Assembly: GCA_014653385.1 (NCBI GenBank)
Contig: JACWER010000006.1
Location: 1 to 64,000, forward strand
Direction: 5' to 3'
Source: Pelagibacterales bacterium SAG-MED50
GTDB taxonomy: Bacteria; Pseudomonadota; Alphaproteobacteria; Pelagibacterales; Pelagibacteraceae
DNA length: 64,000 nt
The position numbers and the translations under genes are program-made. Under the pieces are notes generated by a model. That model was not told the origin of the DNA and did no database searches. It saw nothing but the letters and a program-made list of their open reading frames with translations. The stretch's first letter is position 1. Every line of letters starts with the position of its first letter. Below are positions 18,931-29,251 of the stretch, in pieces.

Positions 18931-21321
18931 TTATTTTCCAAAAGGTTTTATAGTTAAGATTAAAGTGGGCAATAGAGTCAAAACAGATATCATTGCAAGT
19001 AACATTGCAATACCCGTGAAAACTCCAAAGTAAATTGTTGGAATAAATTTTGAAAAAACTAGAATTGAAAATCCAAATACAATAGTGATTGACGTATTTA
19101 GAATAGCAATTCCAACTGTTGAATGACATTTTTTAAGAGTTTTACTGTAGTCTTTAATTTTACTAAACTCTTCCTTAAATCTGTAAATATAATGAATACT
19201 ATTATCTACTGCTATACCAATAGTTATAGCTGCAATAGTAATTGTCATCATGTCTAAAGGAATCCCAAGGAGACCTATGATTCCTAAAATAAAAAATGCT
19301 GCAATAAAATTTGGAACAACTCCAATTAAAGATAATTTAATATTTCTAAATAGAATTATAAACATTGAAAAAATTCCAATCATTACCAATCCTAAAGTTA
19401 AGATTTGAGATTTAAACAAACTTTGAAGTAGATTATTGAATAAAATTAAAACACCTGTCAGTTTATATTCACTTTCTTCTAATCCTAATTTATTTTTGAG
19501 GTCAAAATTTATTTTATTAATTAGATCGTTTCTTCTTAAATTTTCTTGTGAATCAATAATTCTTAAACTTATTCTAGCCTCATTATCTTTGATAGATAAA
19601 TAAGGATCTATAATTTCAGTTTTGATACTCTTAGGAATTTTAGAGTATAAAACTCCCATCTCTAATGATCCAAGGGGTTTGTTGTTATTTAACTGAGTAG
19701 CGACATCGATAATAGAAGAGAACGATAAAACTTTACCAATTTGAGGAAGACTATCTAAATAATTATGAACTGAGGAAATTTTATCAATTTTATCTTTTGT
19801 AAACCAATATTTTTCATCATTTCCATCCTCTTCATCATCCCAATCTTCAAATTCATCATCTTCAGTTGATGTCTCTTTATTTTCGACAACAGGAAATTTT
19901 AGGATTACCTCTAAAGGAGTTGTACCTCCTAATTCCTCATCTATAAGCTTCATACCCTTGTATATTTCAGTATCTTTATTGAAGTAATTGATAAAACTAT
20001 TCTCTACCTCAAGTTTACTGATACCAAGAATACTTAAAATTATTACAATTCCTGTTATTCCAAAAATCGAATTCTTGTTATTAAGTGAAACTGATCCTAA
20101 AAAAGTAGTAATTTTTGATTCTTGTTCTTTCTTAATAGAAATATCTTTAATTGGTACAAAATTTAAAAGTGTGGGGAGCAAGGTAAAAGTTATAATGAAT
20201 GATGTGATTAAGCCGAAAGTCATCATCCATCCAAAATCTATTATAGGTTTTATTTCACTAAAAATTAAAGATAAAAATGCAAACACAGTTGTAAAGACTG
20301 TATATAAAATAGGCCAAAACATTTTATTAGTAGTCAAAGAAATTATTTCGAAATTATTTTTGGCTGGAAAATCTTTTCTAAGTTGAAGGAAACGAGTACT
20401 CATATGAATATTCATTGCCATTGTTAAGATTAACATTAAGGCAATAAAGTTTGATGATATTACAGTTACTTTCCATCCTAGAATTCCAAGCAAACCCATC
20501 ATAATTATAACAGAAAATAAACAACTGCTTATTGGAACAATAATCCAAATTAACTTTCTAAATACAAACCATAAGGTTGCAATAATAAATAAAAGAACGC
20601 CTAAGCCAAAAATCACAATATCACTTTTAATAAAAGTCATCATATCATCAGCTATCATTGGAATTCCTCCAAGATAGATTTTACCCGCATCTCCATAACT
20701 TAGAATAACTTGTCTTATCTCTAATATATTTTCATGATTTTGTTTTTTTATTTTATCTTTGTAAGCTTCTATTTCGCCTTTTGATAAATTTTCAATATTT
20801 TCTAATTTTTTATTTTCTTTAATATTAACAATAATTCCACTTGTATTTCCATTTTCACTAATAACAAAATTTCTAAAAACAGGACTGTTTAGAATTTCTT
20901 TGAAACCACGATTCTTATCAACCCCTTCATCTTTTAAAGTTTTAAAACTTTCTAGCCTTTCTTGTAATGGTGCGTCCGAATTACTTAAAAGAGGCACATC
21001 TAAAAGCGTAATTACACTATGAACCCAATTTAGACTTTGAATTTTATATTTTAAACTTAAAAGATTGTTAATCGAGTTATCACTTACCATCCCTTCATTT
21101 GGAGTATAAGTGAGAATTAAGAAGTCTTTTGACCCATATCTTTCTGTAACTTCTTTTAAGTAGGCTAAATCAGGATCTCCTTCGATCAATAGAGTTTCTG
21201 ATGAAGCGTCTAATCTAAAATCTTTTGAAAAATAACCAAAACTTATTATTGCAATAATAAGTACAATAAATACTGTTTTAGGGTTTTTTAGAACTCCATT
21301 TTGATAAAATTGAGCAAACAT
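18931..21321 (-). CDS. RND/MMPL family transporter
   Basis: 796 aa, two MMPL-type 6-TM blocks, TIGIAVDNSIHYIYRFKEE. Confidence 0.9.
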   Translation of the reverse strand: MFAQFYQNGVLKNPKTVFIVLIIAIISFGYFSKDFRLDASSETLLIEGDPDLAYLKEVTERYGSKDFLILTYTPNEGMVSDNSINNLLSLKYKIQSLNWVHSVITLLDVPLLSNSDAPLQERLESFKTLKDEGVDKNRGFKEILNSPVFRNFVISENGNTSGIIVNIKENKKLENIENLSKGEIEAYKDKIKKQNHENILEIRQVILSYGDAGKIYLGGIPMIADDMMTFIKSDIVIFGLGVLLFIIATLWFVFRKLIWIIVPISSCLFSVIIMMGLLGILGWKVTVISSNFIALMLILTMAMNIHMSTRFLQLRKDFPAKNNFEIISLTTNKMFWPILYTVFTTVFAFLSLIFSEIKPIIDFGWMMTFGLITSFIITFTLLPTLLNFVPIKDISIKKEQESKITTFLGSVSLNNKNSIFGITGIVIILSILGISKLEVENSFINYFNKDTEIYKGMKLIDEELGGTTPLEVILKFPVVENKETSTEDDEFEDWDDEEDGNDEKYWFTKDKIDKISSVHNYLDSLPQIGKVLSFSSIIDVATQLNNNKPLGSLEMGVLYSKIPKSIKTEIIDPYLSIKDNEARISLRIIDSQENLRRNDLINKINFDLKNKLGLEESEYKLTGVLILFNNLLQSLFKSQILTLGLVMIGIFSMFIILFRNIKLSLIGVVPNFIAAFFILGIIGLLGIPLDMMTITIAAITIGIAVDNSIHYIYRFKEEFSKIKDYSKTLKKCHSTVGIAILNTSITIVFGFSILVFSKFIPTIYFGVFTGIAMLLAMISVLTLLPTLILTIKPFGK

Positions 21322-21341
21322 TAGCTCTTTTATATTGGAAT

Positions 21342-22760
21342 TTAATTAATTTGAGTATCTTTAAATTTAGTAAATCTCTCTTCAAACTCAAGAGTTACAT
21401 TACCAATTGGGCCGTGTCGTTGTTTGCCAATTATAATTTGAGCTAAGTGAGCAACTTCATTCATTTTTGCTTGCCATTCAGCATGCTCAACAGTAGCTTC
21501 CCTTGGTTCTTTCCTTTGTAAATAATATCCTTCTCTATAAACAAACATTACTACATCTGCATCTTGTTCAATTGAACCTGATTCTCTTAAATCTGATAGT
21601 TGTGGTTTATGATCATCTCTTTGTTCAACTTGTCTTGAAAGTTGTGATAGAGCAACAACAGGAACACCTAATTCTTTTGCAATTGCTTTCAGTCCTTGAG
21701 TAATTTGTGAAATTTCTTGAACTCTGCCATCTTTATTAAATGTTGTTCCTCTCATTAATTGTATGTAATCAACTACAATCATGTCAAGACCAAACAATCT
21801 TTTAATTCTTCTAGCCCTGTTACTCATTGCGGCAATACTAATTGCAGGTGTTTCATCAATATATAATGGAAGTTCAGCTATATTTTTTGAAGTTTCTAAA
21901 AATTTATCAAATTGTTCATCTGAAATTTTACCTCTTCTAATATCATTTGAGCTAATTCTTGCTTGTTCCGAAATAATTCTAGTTGATAATTGTTCAGAAG
22001 ACATTTCTAATGAAAAGAAAGCAATAGATGATTTTTTTCCACTGTCTTGTAATTTTTGTGCAGCATTGAAAGCAATATTTGTTGCAAGGGATGTTTTACC
22101 CATTGAAGGACGTCCTGCAATAATTATTAAATCTGATTGATGAAGACCGCCAAGTTTATCGTCTAAATCTCTAAGTCCTGTTGGTACACCAACAATACCT
22201 TCTTCATTTTTGTAAGCAGCTGAAGCCATTTCAATAGTTTGTTTCATAGCTTCATCAAATTTAACTAGCGAAGAGTTAAAAGAACCTTTTTCTGCTAAAT
22301 CAAAAAGTAGTCTTTCTGAATTTTCTATAATTGTTTGACCATTTGTATCAAGTTCATTCAATTTTGCACTGTCAATTGTTTGCTCAGAAATTTTGATCAA
22401 TTCTCGTCTCACAAACATATCGTAAATTATCTTAGAATATTCAACTGCTTGACGAACAGATGTAGAGAATTTCGTAATTTTAACTAAGTATTCTGGAACA
22501 TTTAAATCATCTTTTTCGTCTTCGAAATAATTTTTAAGTGTGATTGGATTTGCAAGCATTCCTTTATAAATTAAACTTTCAATTGCCTCAAAAATCTTTT
22601 GATGCATTGGATCATAAAAATTAATACTAGAAATTATAGTACTAATTTCATCAAATATGTCATTGCTAACTAGTATTGAACCAATAATTGCTTGTTCTGC
22701 TTCAATGTTATTTGGTAATTCTTTAAATTTATCTTTAACTACACTTAAATTGTTTTCCAT
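21342..22760 (-). CDS. dnaB: Replicative DNA helicase DnaB
   Basis: PNNIEAEQAIIGSIL, LIIIAGRPSMGKTSLATNIA, DLRESGSIEQDADVVMF. Confidence 0.97.
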   Translation of the reverse strand: MENNLSVVKDKFKELPNNIEAEQAIIGSILVSNDIFDEISTIISSINFYDPMHQKIFEAIESLIYKGMLANPITLKNYFEDEKDDLNVPEYLVKITKFSTSVRQAVEYSKIIYDMFVRRELIKISEQTIDSAKLNELDTNGQTIIENSERLLFDLAEKGSFNSSLVKFDEAMKQTIEMASAAYKNEEGIVGVPTGLRDLDDKLGGLHQSDLIIIAGRPSMGKTSLATNIAFNAAQKLQDSGKKSSIAFFSLEMSSEQLSTRIISEQARISSNDIRRGKISDEQFDKFLETSKNIAELPLYIDETPAISIAAMSNRARRIKRLFGLDMIVVDYIQLMRGTTFNKDGRVQEISQITQGLKAIAKELGVPVVALSQLSRQVEQRDDHKPQLSDLRESGSIEQDADVVMFVYREGYYLQRKEPREATVEHAEWQAKMNEVAHLAQIIIGKQRHGPIGNVTLEFEERFTKFKDTQIN

Positions 22761-22828
22761 AAATAATAATTTATAGAATTAAACTATAAATTAAATTACT
22801 AAAAATTGTTGGGGAAAAGAATGTATAA

Positions 22829-23287
22829 TTATTGGATCGTATCAGCTGATGATACACTAATTGTAATTTCAGCATCAATTTCAGAGTGCAATGAGACTTT
22901 TACTTTAAATTTTCCTAAAGATTTAATTTCTTCAACTGGTTGTATCATTGAAGGTTTAATATCAATCTTATTCTCTTCCTGAATCAATTTTGCAATTTCC
23001 GTTGGTTTCACTGATCCATATAGTTCATTGTTTTCAGTACTTAATTTTTTGACTGAGTATTCTTTACCATTAATTTGTTCTGAAATTTGAGTAGCTTCTT
23101 TTTTCTTTTCATTATCTTTTTTTGATAAATCTACTTTTATTTTTTCAACTTCTGAAATATTTTCTTTTGAAGCATATAGCGCTTTCTTGTTAGCAATTAA
23201 AAAATTTCTGGCATAACCTCTTTTAACATCTATTACTTCACCAATAGAACCAATTCTTTTAACATTTTCAAGTAAAATTACTTTCAT
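22829..23287 (-). CDS. rplI: 50S ribosomal protein L9
   Basis: MKVILLENVKRIGSIGEVIDVKRGYARNFLI. Confidence 0.97.
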   Translation of the reverse strand: MKVILLENVKRIGSIGEVIDVKRGYARNFLIANKKALYASKENISEVEKIKVDLSKKDNEKKKEATQISEQINGKEYSVKKLSTENNELYGSVKPTEIAKLIQEENKIDIKPSMIQPVEEIKSLGKFKVKVSLHSEIDAEITISVSSADTIQ

Positions 23288-23288
23288 A

Positions 23289-23561
23289 TTATATTAATGC
23301 TAAATTTCTAGCTCTTTTAATTGAAAGAGATAATTCTCTTTGTTTCTTTTGAGAAACATTAGTAATTCTTGATGGTAAAATTTTACCATTTTCAGACATA
23401 TATTTTTTTAAAAGTCTTACATTTTTATAGTCAACTGCAGGTGCAGCTTTACCTGATAATGGACAAGTTTTTTTAAATTTATATTTATTTGGCTGAAAAA
23501 TGCTTAACTTCGCAAAATTGCTTTGCTTACCTTTTTTATTTCCACTTTGTCTTTTTGGCAT
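23289..23561 (-). CDS. rpsR: 30S ribosomal protein S18
   Basis: [47 protein letters not shown]. Confidence 0.97.
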   Translation of the reverse strand: MPKRQSGNKKGKQSNFAKLSIFQPNKYKFKKTCPLSGKAAPAVDYKNVRLLKKYMSENGKILPSRITNVSQKKQRELSLSIKRARNLALI

Positions 23562-23563
23562 AA

Positions 23564-23917
23564 TTAATTTTTGTAACTCTCTTTTTTGTCATTATATTCT
23601 CTTTTTGCAAAGTAATTTGCCTCAAGGTCAAACTTCTTAACTCTTACAGTCAAATATCTTAATAATTTTTTATCTATAGCTTCGATTTTTTCCAATTCAT
23701 CAATTACATTTCCTTTACCTTTGATCTTAAAGTGAATGTAGCTACCTTTTTTATTTTTTTTGATTAAATATGATAAATCAAGCAATCCCCAGTTTTCGGT
23801 CTTAATAATTTCACCTTCATTTTTTTCAACAATTTTAGAATATTTTTCTGTTAATTGTTTAATTTCGCTTGGTGAAGTGTCTTGTCTAGCTACAATAGTG
23901 TGTTCGTATAAATTCAT
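23564..23917 (-). CDS. rpsF: 30S ribosomal protein S6
   Basis: [51 protein letters not shown]. Confidence 0.96.
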   Translation of the reverse strand: MNLYEHTIVARQDTSPSEIKQLTEKYSKIVEKNEGEIIKTENWGLLDLSYLIKKNKKGSYIHFKIKGKGNVIDELEKIEAIDKKLLRYLTVRVKKFDLEANYFAKREYNDKKESYKN

Positions 23918-24004
23918 TTAAGTTCTTTAATAAAAAGTGAGGATATACTATTATAAATGTTCAATTACAATAGCTAAAAAGGTAAAATTAATAGTTTTTT
24001 TTAT

Positions 24005-24931
24005 ATGTTTTCAGTAATTTTTCCAGGTCAAGGTTCACAAATGGTTGGTATGGGAAAAGAATTCTATGACAAGTTTGATCTTGTTAAAAATCTTTTTAAA
24101 GAAGCTGATAATACACTCAATTTCCCAATATCTAAGCTTATATTGGAAGGACCAAAAGAGGAATTAAACTTAACCGCAAATACTCAACCAGCAATATTTT
24201 TAATTAGTTATTCAATTTTTAATGTAATTAAAAAAGAATTTAATATCGATTTGAATAAAGCAAAATATTTTGCAGGACATTCATTAGGTGAATATTCAGC
24301 CTTATCTTGTGCGGGGTGTTTAAATTTTTCAGATTCTTTAAAAATTTTAAGAATAAGAGGAGATGCTATGCAAAACTCTGTTCCTAAAGGACAAGGCGGC
24401 ATGGTCGCAGTATTAGGCTCAACAGTTGAAATAATTGAAAACATATTAAAAAATAATGAGCAAAATTTAAGTGTTCAAATTGCAAATGATAATTCTGAAG
24501 GTCAGATTGTATTAAGTGGCAAAACAGATGATTTAGATAAATTAATTTTAATTTTAAAAGAAAATACTATTAAAAATGTAAAACTGCCAGTAAGTGCACC
24601 TTTTCACTGTAATTTAATGAATAAAGCAACAAATATAATGAGTTCTGAACTAAATAAATTAAACTTTACAGAAGGTGAGAATAAATTAATCTCAAATGTT
24701 ACTGCTAATGAAATATCAAATATTAAAGAGCTTAAGGATCTATTGGTAAAACAAATTGAAAATAGAGTGAGGTGGAGAGAGAGTGTGATTAATATGATTA
24801 ATAGTAATGTTAATCATTTTATTGAAATAGGCCCAGGTAAAGTTTTGTCAGGTTTAGTAAAAAGAATTAATAAAGAAGTAAAAATAGATACTATTAACAA
24901 TCAAGGAGATATTGAAGGTTTAAAAATATGA
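24005..24931 (+). CDS. fabD: ACP S-malonyltransferase FabD
   Basis: FPGQGSQMVGMGKEFYD, AGHSLGEYSAL, IEIGPGKVLSGLVKR. Confidence 0.96.
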   Translation: MFSVIFPGQGSQMVGMGKEFYDKFDLVKNLFKEADNTLNFPISKLILEGPKEELNLTANTQPAIFLISYSIFNVIKKEFNIDLNKAKYFAGHSLGEYSALSCAGCLNFSDSLKILRIRGDAMQNSVPKGQGGMVAVLGSTVEIIENILKNNEQNLSVQIANDNSEGQIVLSGKTDDLDKLILILKENTIKNVKLPVSAPFHCNLMNKATNIMSSELNKLNFTEGENKLISNVTANEISNIKELKDLLVKQIENRVRWRESVINMINSNVNHFIEIGPGKVLSGLVKRINKEVKIDTINNQGDIEGLKI

Positions 24932-25665
24932 ATAATTTGAAAAAAAAGAATATCATTGTTACTGGTGCATCGGGTGGAATAGGCAATTCTATAATTAAAA
25001 AACTAAATGAAGCAGGAGCAAATATCTTAGCTTCAGGGACTAGAATTGAAAAACTAGAAGAACTTAAAAAAAATTTTGAAAGTATTAAAATATTAAAATT
25101 TGATATATCCCAAAGTGATAGAATCGAGGATTTTATTGAAAATGCTACAAGTGAATTAGGTGGAAGTTTAGATGGTATAGTAAATAATGCTGGTATAACC
25201 CAAGATAATCTTGCAATTAGAATGAGTTTGGATGAATGGCAAAAAGTTATAAATATTAATTTAACTTCAACTTTTTTAATGAGCAAATTCGCCATTAAAA
25301 AAATGCTTAAAAATAAATCTGGAAAAATTGTAAATATAACATCAGTTGTTGGTCATATGGGCAATTTAGGACAAGCTAATTATACAGCATCAAAAGCTGG
25401 GATTGTTGCTATGTCAAAAAGTCTAGCAATAGAATATGCTAAGAAAAATATTAATGTAAATTGTATTTCACCAGGATTTATTAAAACAGCAATGACAGAT
25501 AAAATTGATGATAAATTCAAAGAAGTTATTATATCAAAGATACCATCAGCGCGTCTTGGTGAACCAGATGACATAGCAAATGCTGTATTATTTCTAAGTT
25601 CAGAGCAGTCTAACTATATTAATGGGGAAACATTACATGTTAATGGGGGCATGTATATGGCTTGA
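24928..25665 (+). CDS. fabG: 3-oxoacyl-ACP reductase FabG
   Basis: NIIVTGASGGIGNSI, NNAGITQDNL, YTASKAGIVAMSKSLA, HVNGGMYM. Confidence 0.96.
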   Translation: MNNLKKKNIIVTGASGGIGNSIIKKLNEAGANILASGTRIEKLEELKKNFESIKILKFDISQSDRIEDFIENATSELGGSLDGIVNNAGITQDNLAIRMSLDEWQKVININLTSTFLMSKFAIKKMLKNKSGKIVNITSVVGHMGNLGQANYTASKAGIVAMSKSLAIEYAKKNINVNCISPGFIKTAMTDKIDDKFKEVIISKIPSARLGEPDDIANAVLFLSSEQSNYINGETLHVNGGMYMA

Positions 25666-25714
25666 CAAAATAGCTTTTTAAACTAATAAGAATTTATAAC
25701 TATAAAGGATCAAT

Positions 25715-25954
25715 ATGTCAGAAGACGTTTCAAGCAAAGTAAAAAAAATTGTAGCTGATCACTTAGGTATTGATGAAGCAAAAGTAACTGAAGATTCTAG
25801 TTTTATAGATGATTTAGGTGCTGATAGCTTAGATACGGTTGAACTAGTGATGGCTTTTGAAGAAGAATTTGGATCTGAAATTTCAGATAGTGAAGCTGAG
25901 AAAATTTTAACTGTAGGTGATGCAGTTAAGTTTATCGAAGGTAAAGCGAATTAA
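25715..25954 (+). CDS. acpP: Acyl carrier protein
   Basis: [24 protein letters not shown] phosphopantetheine site. Confidence 0.97.
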   Translation: MSEDVSSKVKKIVADHLGIDEAKVTEDSSFIDDLGADSLDTVELVMAFEEEFGSEISDSEAEKILTVGDAVKFIEGKAN

Positions 25955-25962
25955 TAATTTAA

Positions 25963-26595
25963 ATGCCCTCAGAAAATGATGGCGTGATGATTGTTTTATC
26001 CTCTCCATCAGGAGCGGGTAAAACTACATTAGTTCAAATGTTGTCCAAAATGGATGACTATGAAGTCTCTATTTCACATACAACTCGCCATCCAAGACCT
26101 AATGAAATCAATAATAAAGATTATTATTTTGTTCAAGAAGATGAGTTTAAAAGACTAATAAATAATCAGGAATTTCTTGAATACGCAAAAGTATTTAGTA
26201 ATTTTTATGGAACAACCAGAACACCTGTTATAGATAAATTAAATAAAGGAAAAAATGTTTTATTTGATATTGATTGGCAAGGTGCAGATCAAATTAAAAA
26301 TAAAAAGTTAGATTACAAGCTTGTTACATTTTTTATTTTACCTCCCAGTAAAGAAGTCTTGTTTGAAAGATTATCCAATAGAGACATGAAAGATAAATTG
26401 ATTGTGGAAGAAAGAATGAAGCAATTTGGAAGAGATGTCTTGCATTGGATTAATTATGATTATGTAGTTATTAATGATGATTTAGAAAGTTGTTATTCGA
26501 AAATTACCAACTTGATTAATGCAGAAATTTTTAATGGTTCTAAAGATTATGATTTAGAATATATTAGAAATCATATTGAAAAATTAACTTCTTAA
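25963..26595 (+). CDS. gmk: Guanylate kinase
   Basis: [50 protein letters not shown]. Confidence 0.96.
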   Translation: MPSENDGVMIVLSSPSGAGKTTLVQMLSKMDDYEVSISHTTRHPRPNEINNKDYYFVQEDEFKRLINNQEFLEYAKVFSNFYGTTRTPVIDKLNKGKNVLFDIDWQGADQIKNKKLDYKLVTFFILPPSKEVLFERLSNRDMKDKLIVEERMKQFGRDVLHWINYDYVVINDDLESCYSKITNLINAEIFNGSKDYDLEYIRNHIEKLTS

Positions 26596-27369
26596 ATTTT
26601 CATACTCAATGGTTAATTTATAATAAGTATTAAAATTTAAGTTTTGAGGTCTTAAATTTAAATCAATATTAAATTTATTAATTAAATCAGTATTTCCATT
26701 AAATATGTGGTTAAATGGTTTTTTTAACATCTTTCTTCTATGCCTAAAAAATATTCTTGTAATCTTTTCTAAATTTGCTGGATCTTTAATTTCTACAAAG
26801 CTTTCTTTAGGAGTAAAATGAATTAAAGAGCTTTGTATTTTAGGTCTTGGAGAAAAACTCTCAGGTTGAATATCACAAATTTTATTCATATGTAGTCTCC
26901 AATTTGCTAATATTGACAATCTTCCATATGCAGAAGTGTTAAATTGAGCTATAATTCTATCAGCTACTTCTTTTTGAAACATTAAAACAAGATCAGAAAA
27001 CCAATAATCTTTTTTTAAATTTGTAATCCATGAACTAAATATTTCTGTTGAAATATTATAAGGCAAGTTCCCAAATACTATAATTTTATTCTTTGACAAT
27101 GAATTTTCATCAAATTTTAGTATGTCATCATTAAAAATAGTAACTTTTTTATCAATTATTTCTTTTAAAGATTCTGCTAAAAAAGAGTCTTTTTCAATCA
27201 GATACAACTTGCTTGGATTACTTCTTAAAATTTCTCTAGTTAAATTACCAGTTCCTGGACCAACTTCTAAAATTTCTCTATTGGTAATAGGGACTGTTTT
27301 AATTATTTTATCGATTACATTTTTATCTACTAAGAAATTTTGACCTAAGCTTTTTTTTGCTTTAATCAC
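26584..27369 (-). CDS. rsmA: 16S rRNA dimethyladenosine transferase RsmA/KsgA
   Basis: [45 protein letters not shown]. Confidence 0.95.
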   Translation of the reverse strand: MIKAKKSLGQNFLVDKNVIDKIIKTVPITNREILEVGPGTGNLTREILRSNPSKLYLIEKDSFLAESLKEIIDKKVTIFNDDILKFDENSLSKNKIIVFGNLPYNISTEIFSSWITNLKKDYWFSDLVLMFQKEVADRIIAQFNTSAYGRLSILANWRLHMNKICDIQPESFSPRPKIQSSLIHFTPKESFVEIKDPANLEKITRIFFRHRRKMLKKPFNHIFNGNTDLINKFNIDLNLRPQNLNFNTYYKLTIEYENLRS

Positions 27370-28329
27370 TTAAAAGTCTAGGAATTTGATTGAATTATGT
27401 AAACTTAAATAATTAGATTTATTTTTGCCAAGCATGGTTTCATTGGGGCCATGATCAGGAGAAACTCTTATAAAAGGAAGACCAATGGTTATATTAATTG
27501 CATCATATTCAAAGAGAGTTTTGATGGGAGTAAGTACTTGGTCATGATACATTCCGATTATTAGATCAAATCGTTTTCTATTCTTTTTCAAAAAAATTGT
27601 ATCTGCCGCAAATGGTCCTTCAATATCATATTTAAGCTTTTTCAAATTTTTAATTGTAGGTAAAATAATTTTTTTGTCTTCGTTAAAATCATCAATACTT
27701 TCACAATGTGGATTTAGTCCCGTTACTCCAATTTTTACTTGTTTATTAAATTTTTTTTTCCAAAAATTATTTATAAGTTTTACTTTGTTAATTATTTCTA
27801 AGTTATTAACTTTTTTTGAAACATATTTAATTGGAATGTGAGTAGTTAAAGGGCAAACTGAAAGGTTTTTATTATAAATTATCATCGCAAACTTTTTTGT
27901 GTTAGTTTTGTCAGCAAGATATTCAGTTATTCCATTATGCTTATTCTTTAAAAAAGTTTTTTTTGATATGGGTCCATTGATTAATTTATCACTTACATCA
28001 TTTTTTAGTAATTTAACAGCTATATCAAAACAGGTAGAAATATATTTATTTGATTGAGCGGTAATTTTACTAAAAGCTTTTTTTTGTTTAAAATCAACAT
28101 CTATTAAATTTATTTTTTCTAAATTATTTTTTTTTTTAATCACTTTTAATAAATTGGTTGTATTAAAAGTAATTTTTTTTTTTAATATTTTGCCTTGCTT
28201 TATTAACAATCTTTTTGAACCAATTAAAATAATAGGAGATTTAATTTCTTTTTTTTTTATTTTAAAAAAAAGTTCAAAAAAAATACTATTTGGTTCACCA
28301 GCTACTATTATAATAGGCTTATAATTCAT
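27370..28329 (-). CDS. pdxA: 4-hydroxythreonine-4-phosphate dehydrogenase PdxA
   Basis: GITEYLADKTNT, TGLNPHCESI, GPFAADTIF, GMYHDQVLTPIKTLFEYDAINITIGLPFIRVSPDHG. Confidence 0.95.
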   Translation of the reverse strand: MNYKPIIIVAGEPNSIFFELFFKIKKKEIKSPIILIGSKRLLIKQGKILKKKITFNTTNLLKVIKKKNNLEKINLIDVDFKQKKAFSKITAQSNKYISTCFDIAVKLLKNDVSDKLINGPISKKTFLKNKHNGITEYLADKTNTKKFAMIIYNKNLSVCPLTTHIPIKYVSKKVNNLEIINKVKLINNFWKKKFNKQVKIGVTGLNPHCESIDDFNEDKKIILPTIKNLKKLKYDIEGPFAADTIFLKKNRKRFDLIIGMYHDQVLTPIKTLFEYDAINITIGLPFIRVSPDHGPNETMLGKNKSNYLSLHNSIKFLDF

Positions 28330-29251
28330 TAATTTGTAGATTTTTTTTTATTCTATTGAAATAAATTTTTGAATATTGGTTTAATTGATTATTTTTTTCA
28401 AAATTAACTAATTTTTTTAATTCCTTTTCATTATCAACTTCAAATTTTATATTATCAATATTATTAATCTTTAAAATTAAAAAACCACCAGGTGCCTTGA
28501 TAGGTTTTGTAAATTCGTTTATTTTTAAGTCTTTAACAGCTTTTATAATATTTTTATTAAGAGAACTTTCTTTGATCCAATCTAACTTGCCTCCTATATT
28601 AGAAGTTTGAGATATACTATACTTTAGTGCTGCATAATCAAAACCATTATTATTAATTGTCTCACTTATTTCTAGAAATTTACTATCCAAATCTTTTAAA
28701 TTCAAAACTTCAAAAAAAATTTCTGACATAAGGTAAGACTTTAAAAACTTATCTTTATTTTTTTTTACCTTGGCCCTTAAATTGTGTTCATTTATTACAA
28801 CTTTTGATGAAAATTTAAATAAAATTAACTCATTCCAAAGAGCTTCAATTTCTAGCTTATTTTTAACATTTTCATAATCAACATCATTTGCAATTAAGTA
28901 TTTCTTAAAATCATTTAAATTATTGAAACCAATTCTAGAATAAACATTTTGTAAAATATTATTTAAAATTTCTTGAGGTATTTTTGGGTCTTTAAAATTT
29001 TTTTCAATTTCAATTTTTTTTATTTTTTCTCGTAAGATAGATTTTTTTGAAAGTTTAATAATATCATCTTTTTTTAAATTTTTTATATTTGGATTTAAAG
29101 AAAGTAAATATTTATATTCATTATTAATATCTATACTAGTGATTATTTGATTTTCAATTTTTAATACAATCTTATTTTCTAAACTGAACGAGTTACTATG
29201 AAAAAATATTATATTTATTATTAAATATAATAAAACTATTTTATTAATCAT
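28319..29251 (-). CDS. SurA-like periplasmic chaperone/PpiC-type peptidylprolyl isomerase
   Basis: Signal peptide; SurA_N-like helical region; SISQTSNIGGKLDWIKESSLNKNIIKAV and APGGFLILKINNI PPIC features; adjacent to lptD. Confidence 0.82.
   Translation of the reverse strand: MINKIVLLYLIINIIFFHSNSFSLENKIVLKIENQIITSIDINNEYKYLLSLNPNIKNLKKDDIIKLSKKSILREKIKKIEIEKNFKDPKIPQEILNNILQNVYSRIGFNNLNDFKKYLIANDVDYENVKNKLEIEALWNELILFKFSSKVVINEHNLRAKVKKNKDKFLKSYLMSEIFFEVLNLKDLDSKFLEISETINNNGFDYAALKYSISQTSNIGGKLDWIKESSLNKNIIKAVKDLKINEFTKPIKAPGGFLILKINNIDNIKFEVDNEKELKKLVNFEKNNQLNQYSKIYFNRIKKNLQINEL

Noticed and set aside
19988-20386. 132-aa plus-strand ORF antisense to the RND transporter
   Set aside because: Shadow of a hydrophobic coding region; no domain or start-site evidence.
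24894-25295. 133-aa minus-strand ORF antisense to fabG
   Set aside because: Lies within fabG, which has complete SDR motifs.
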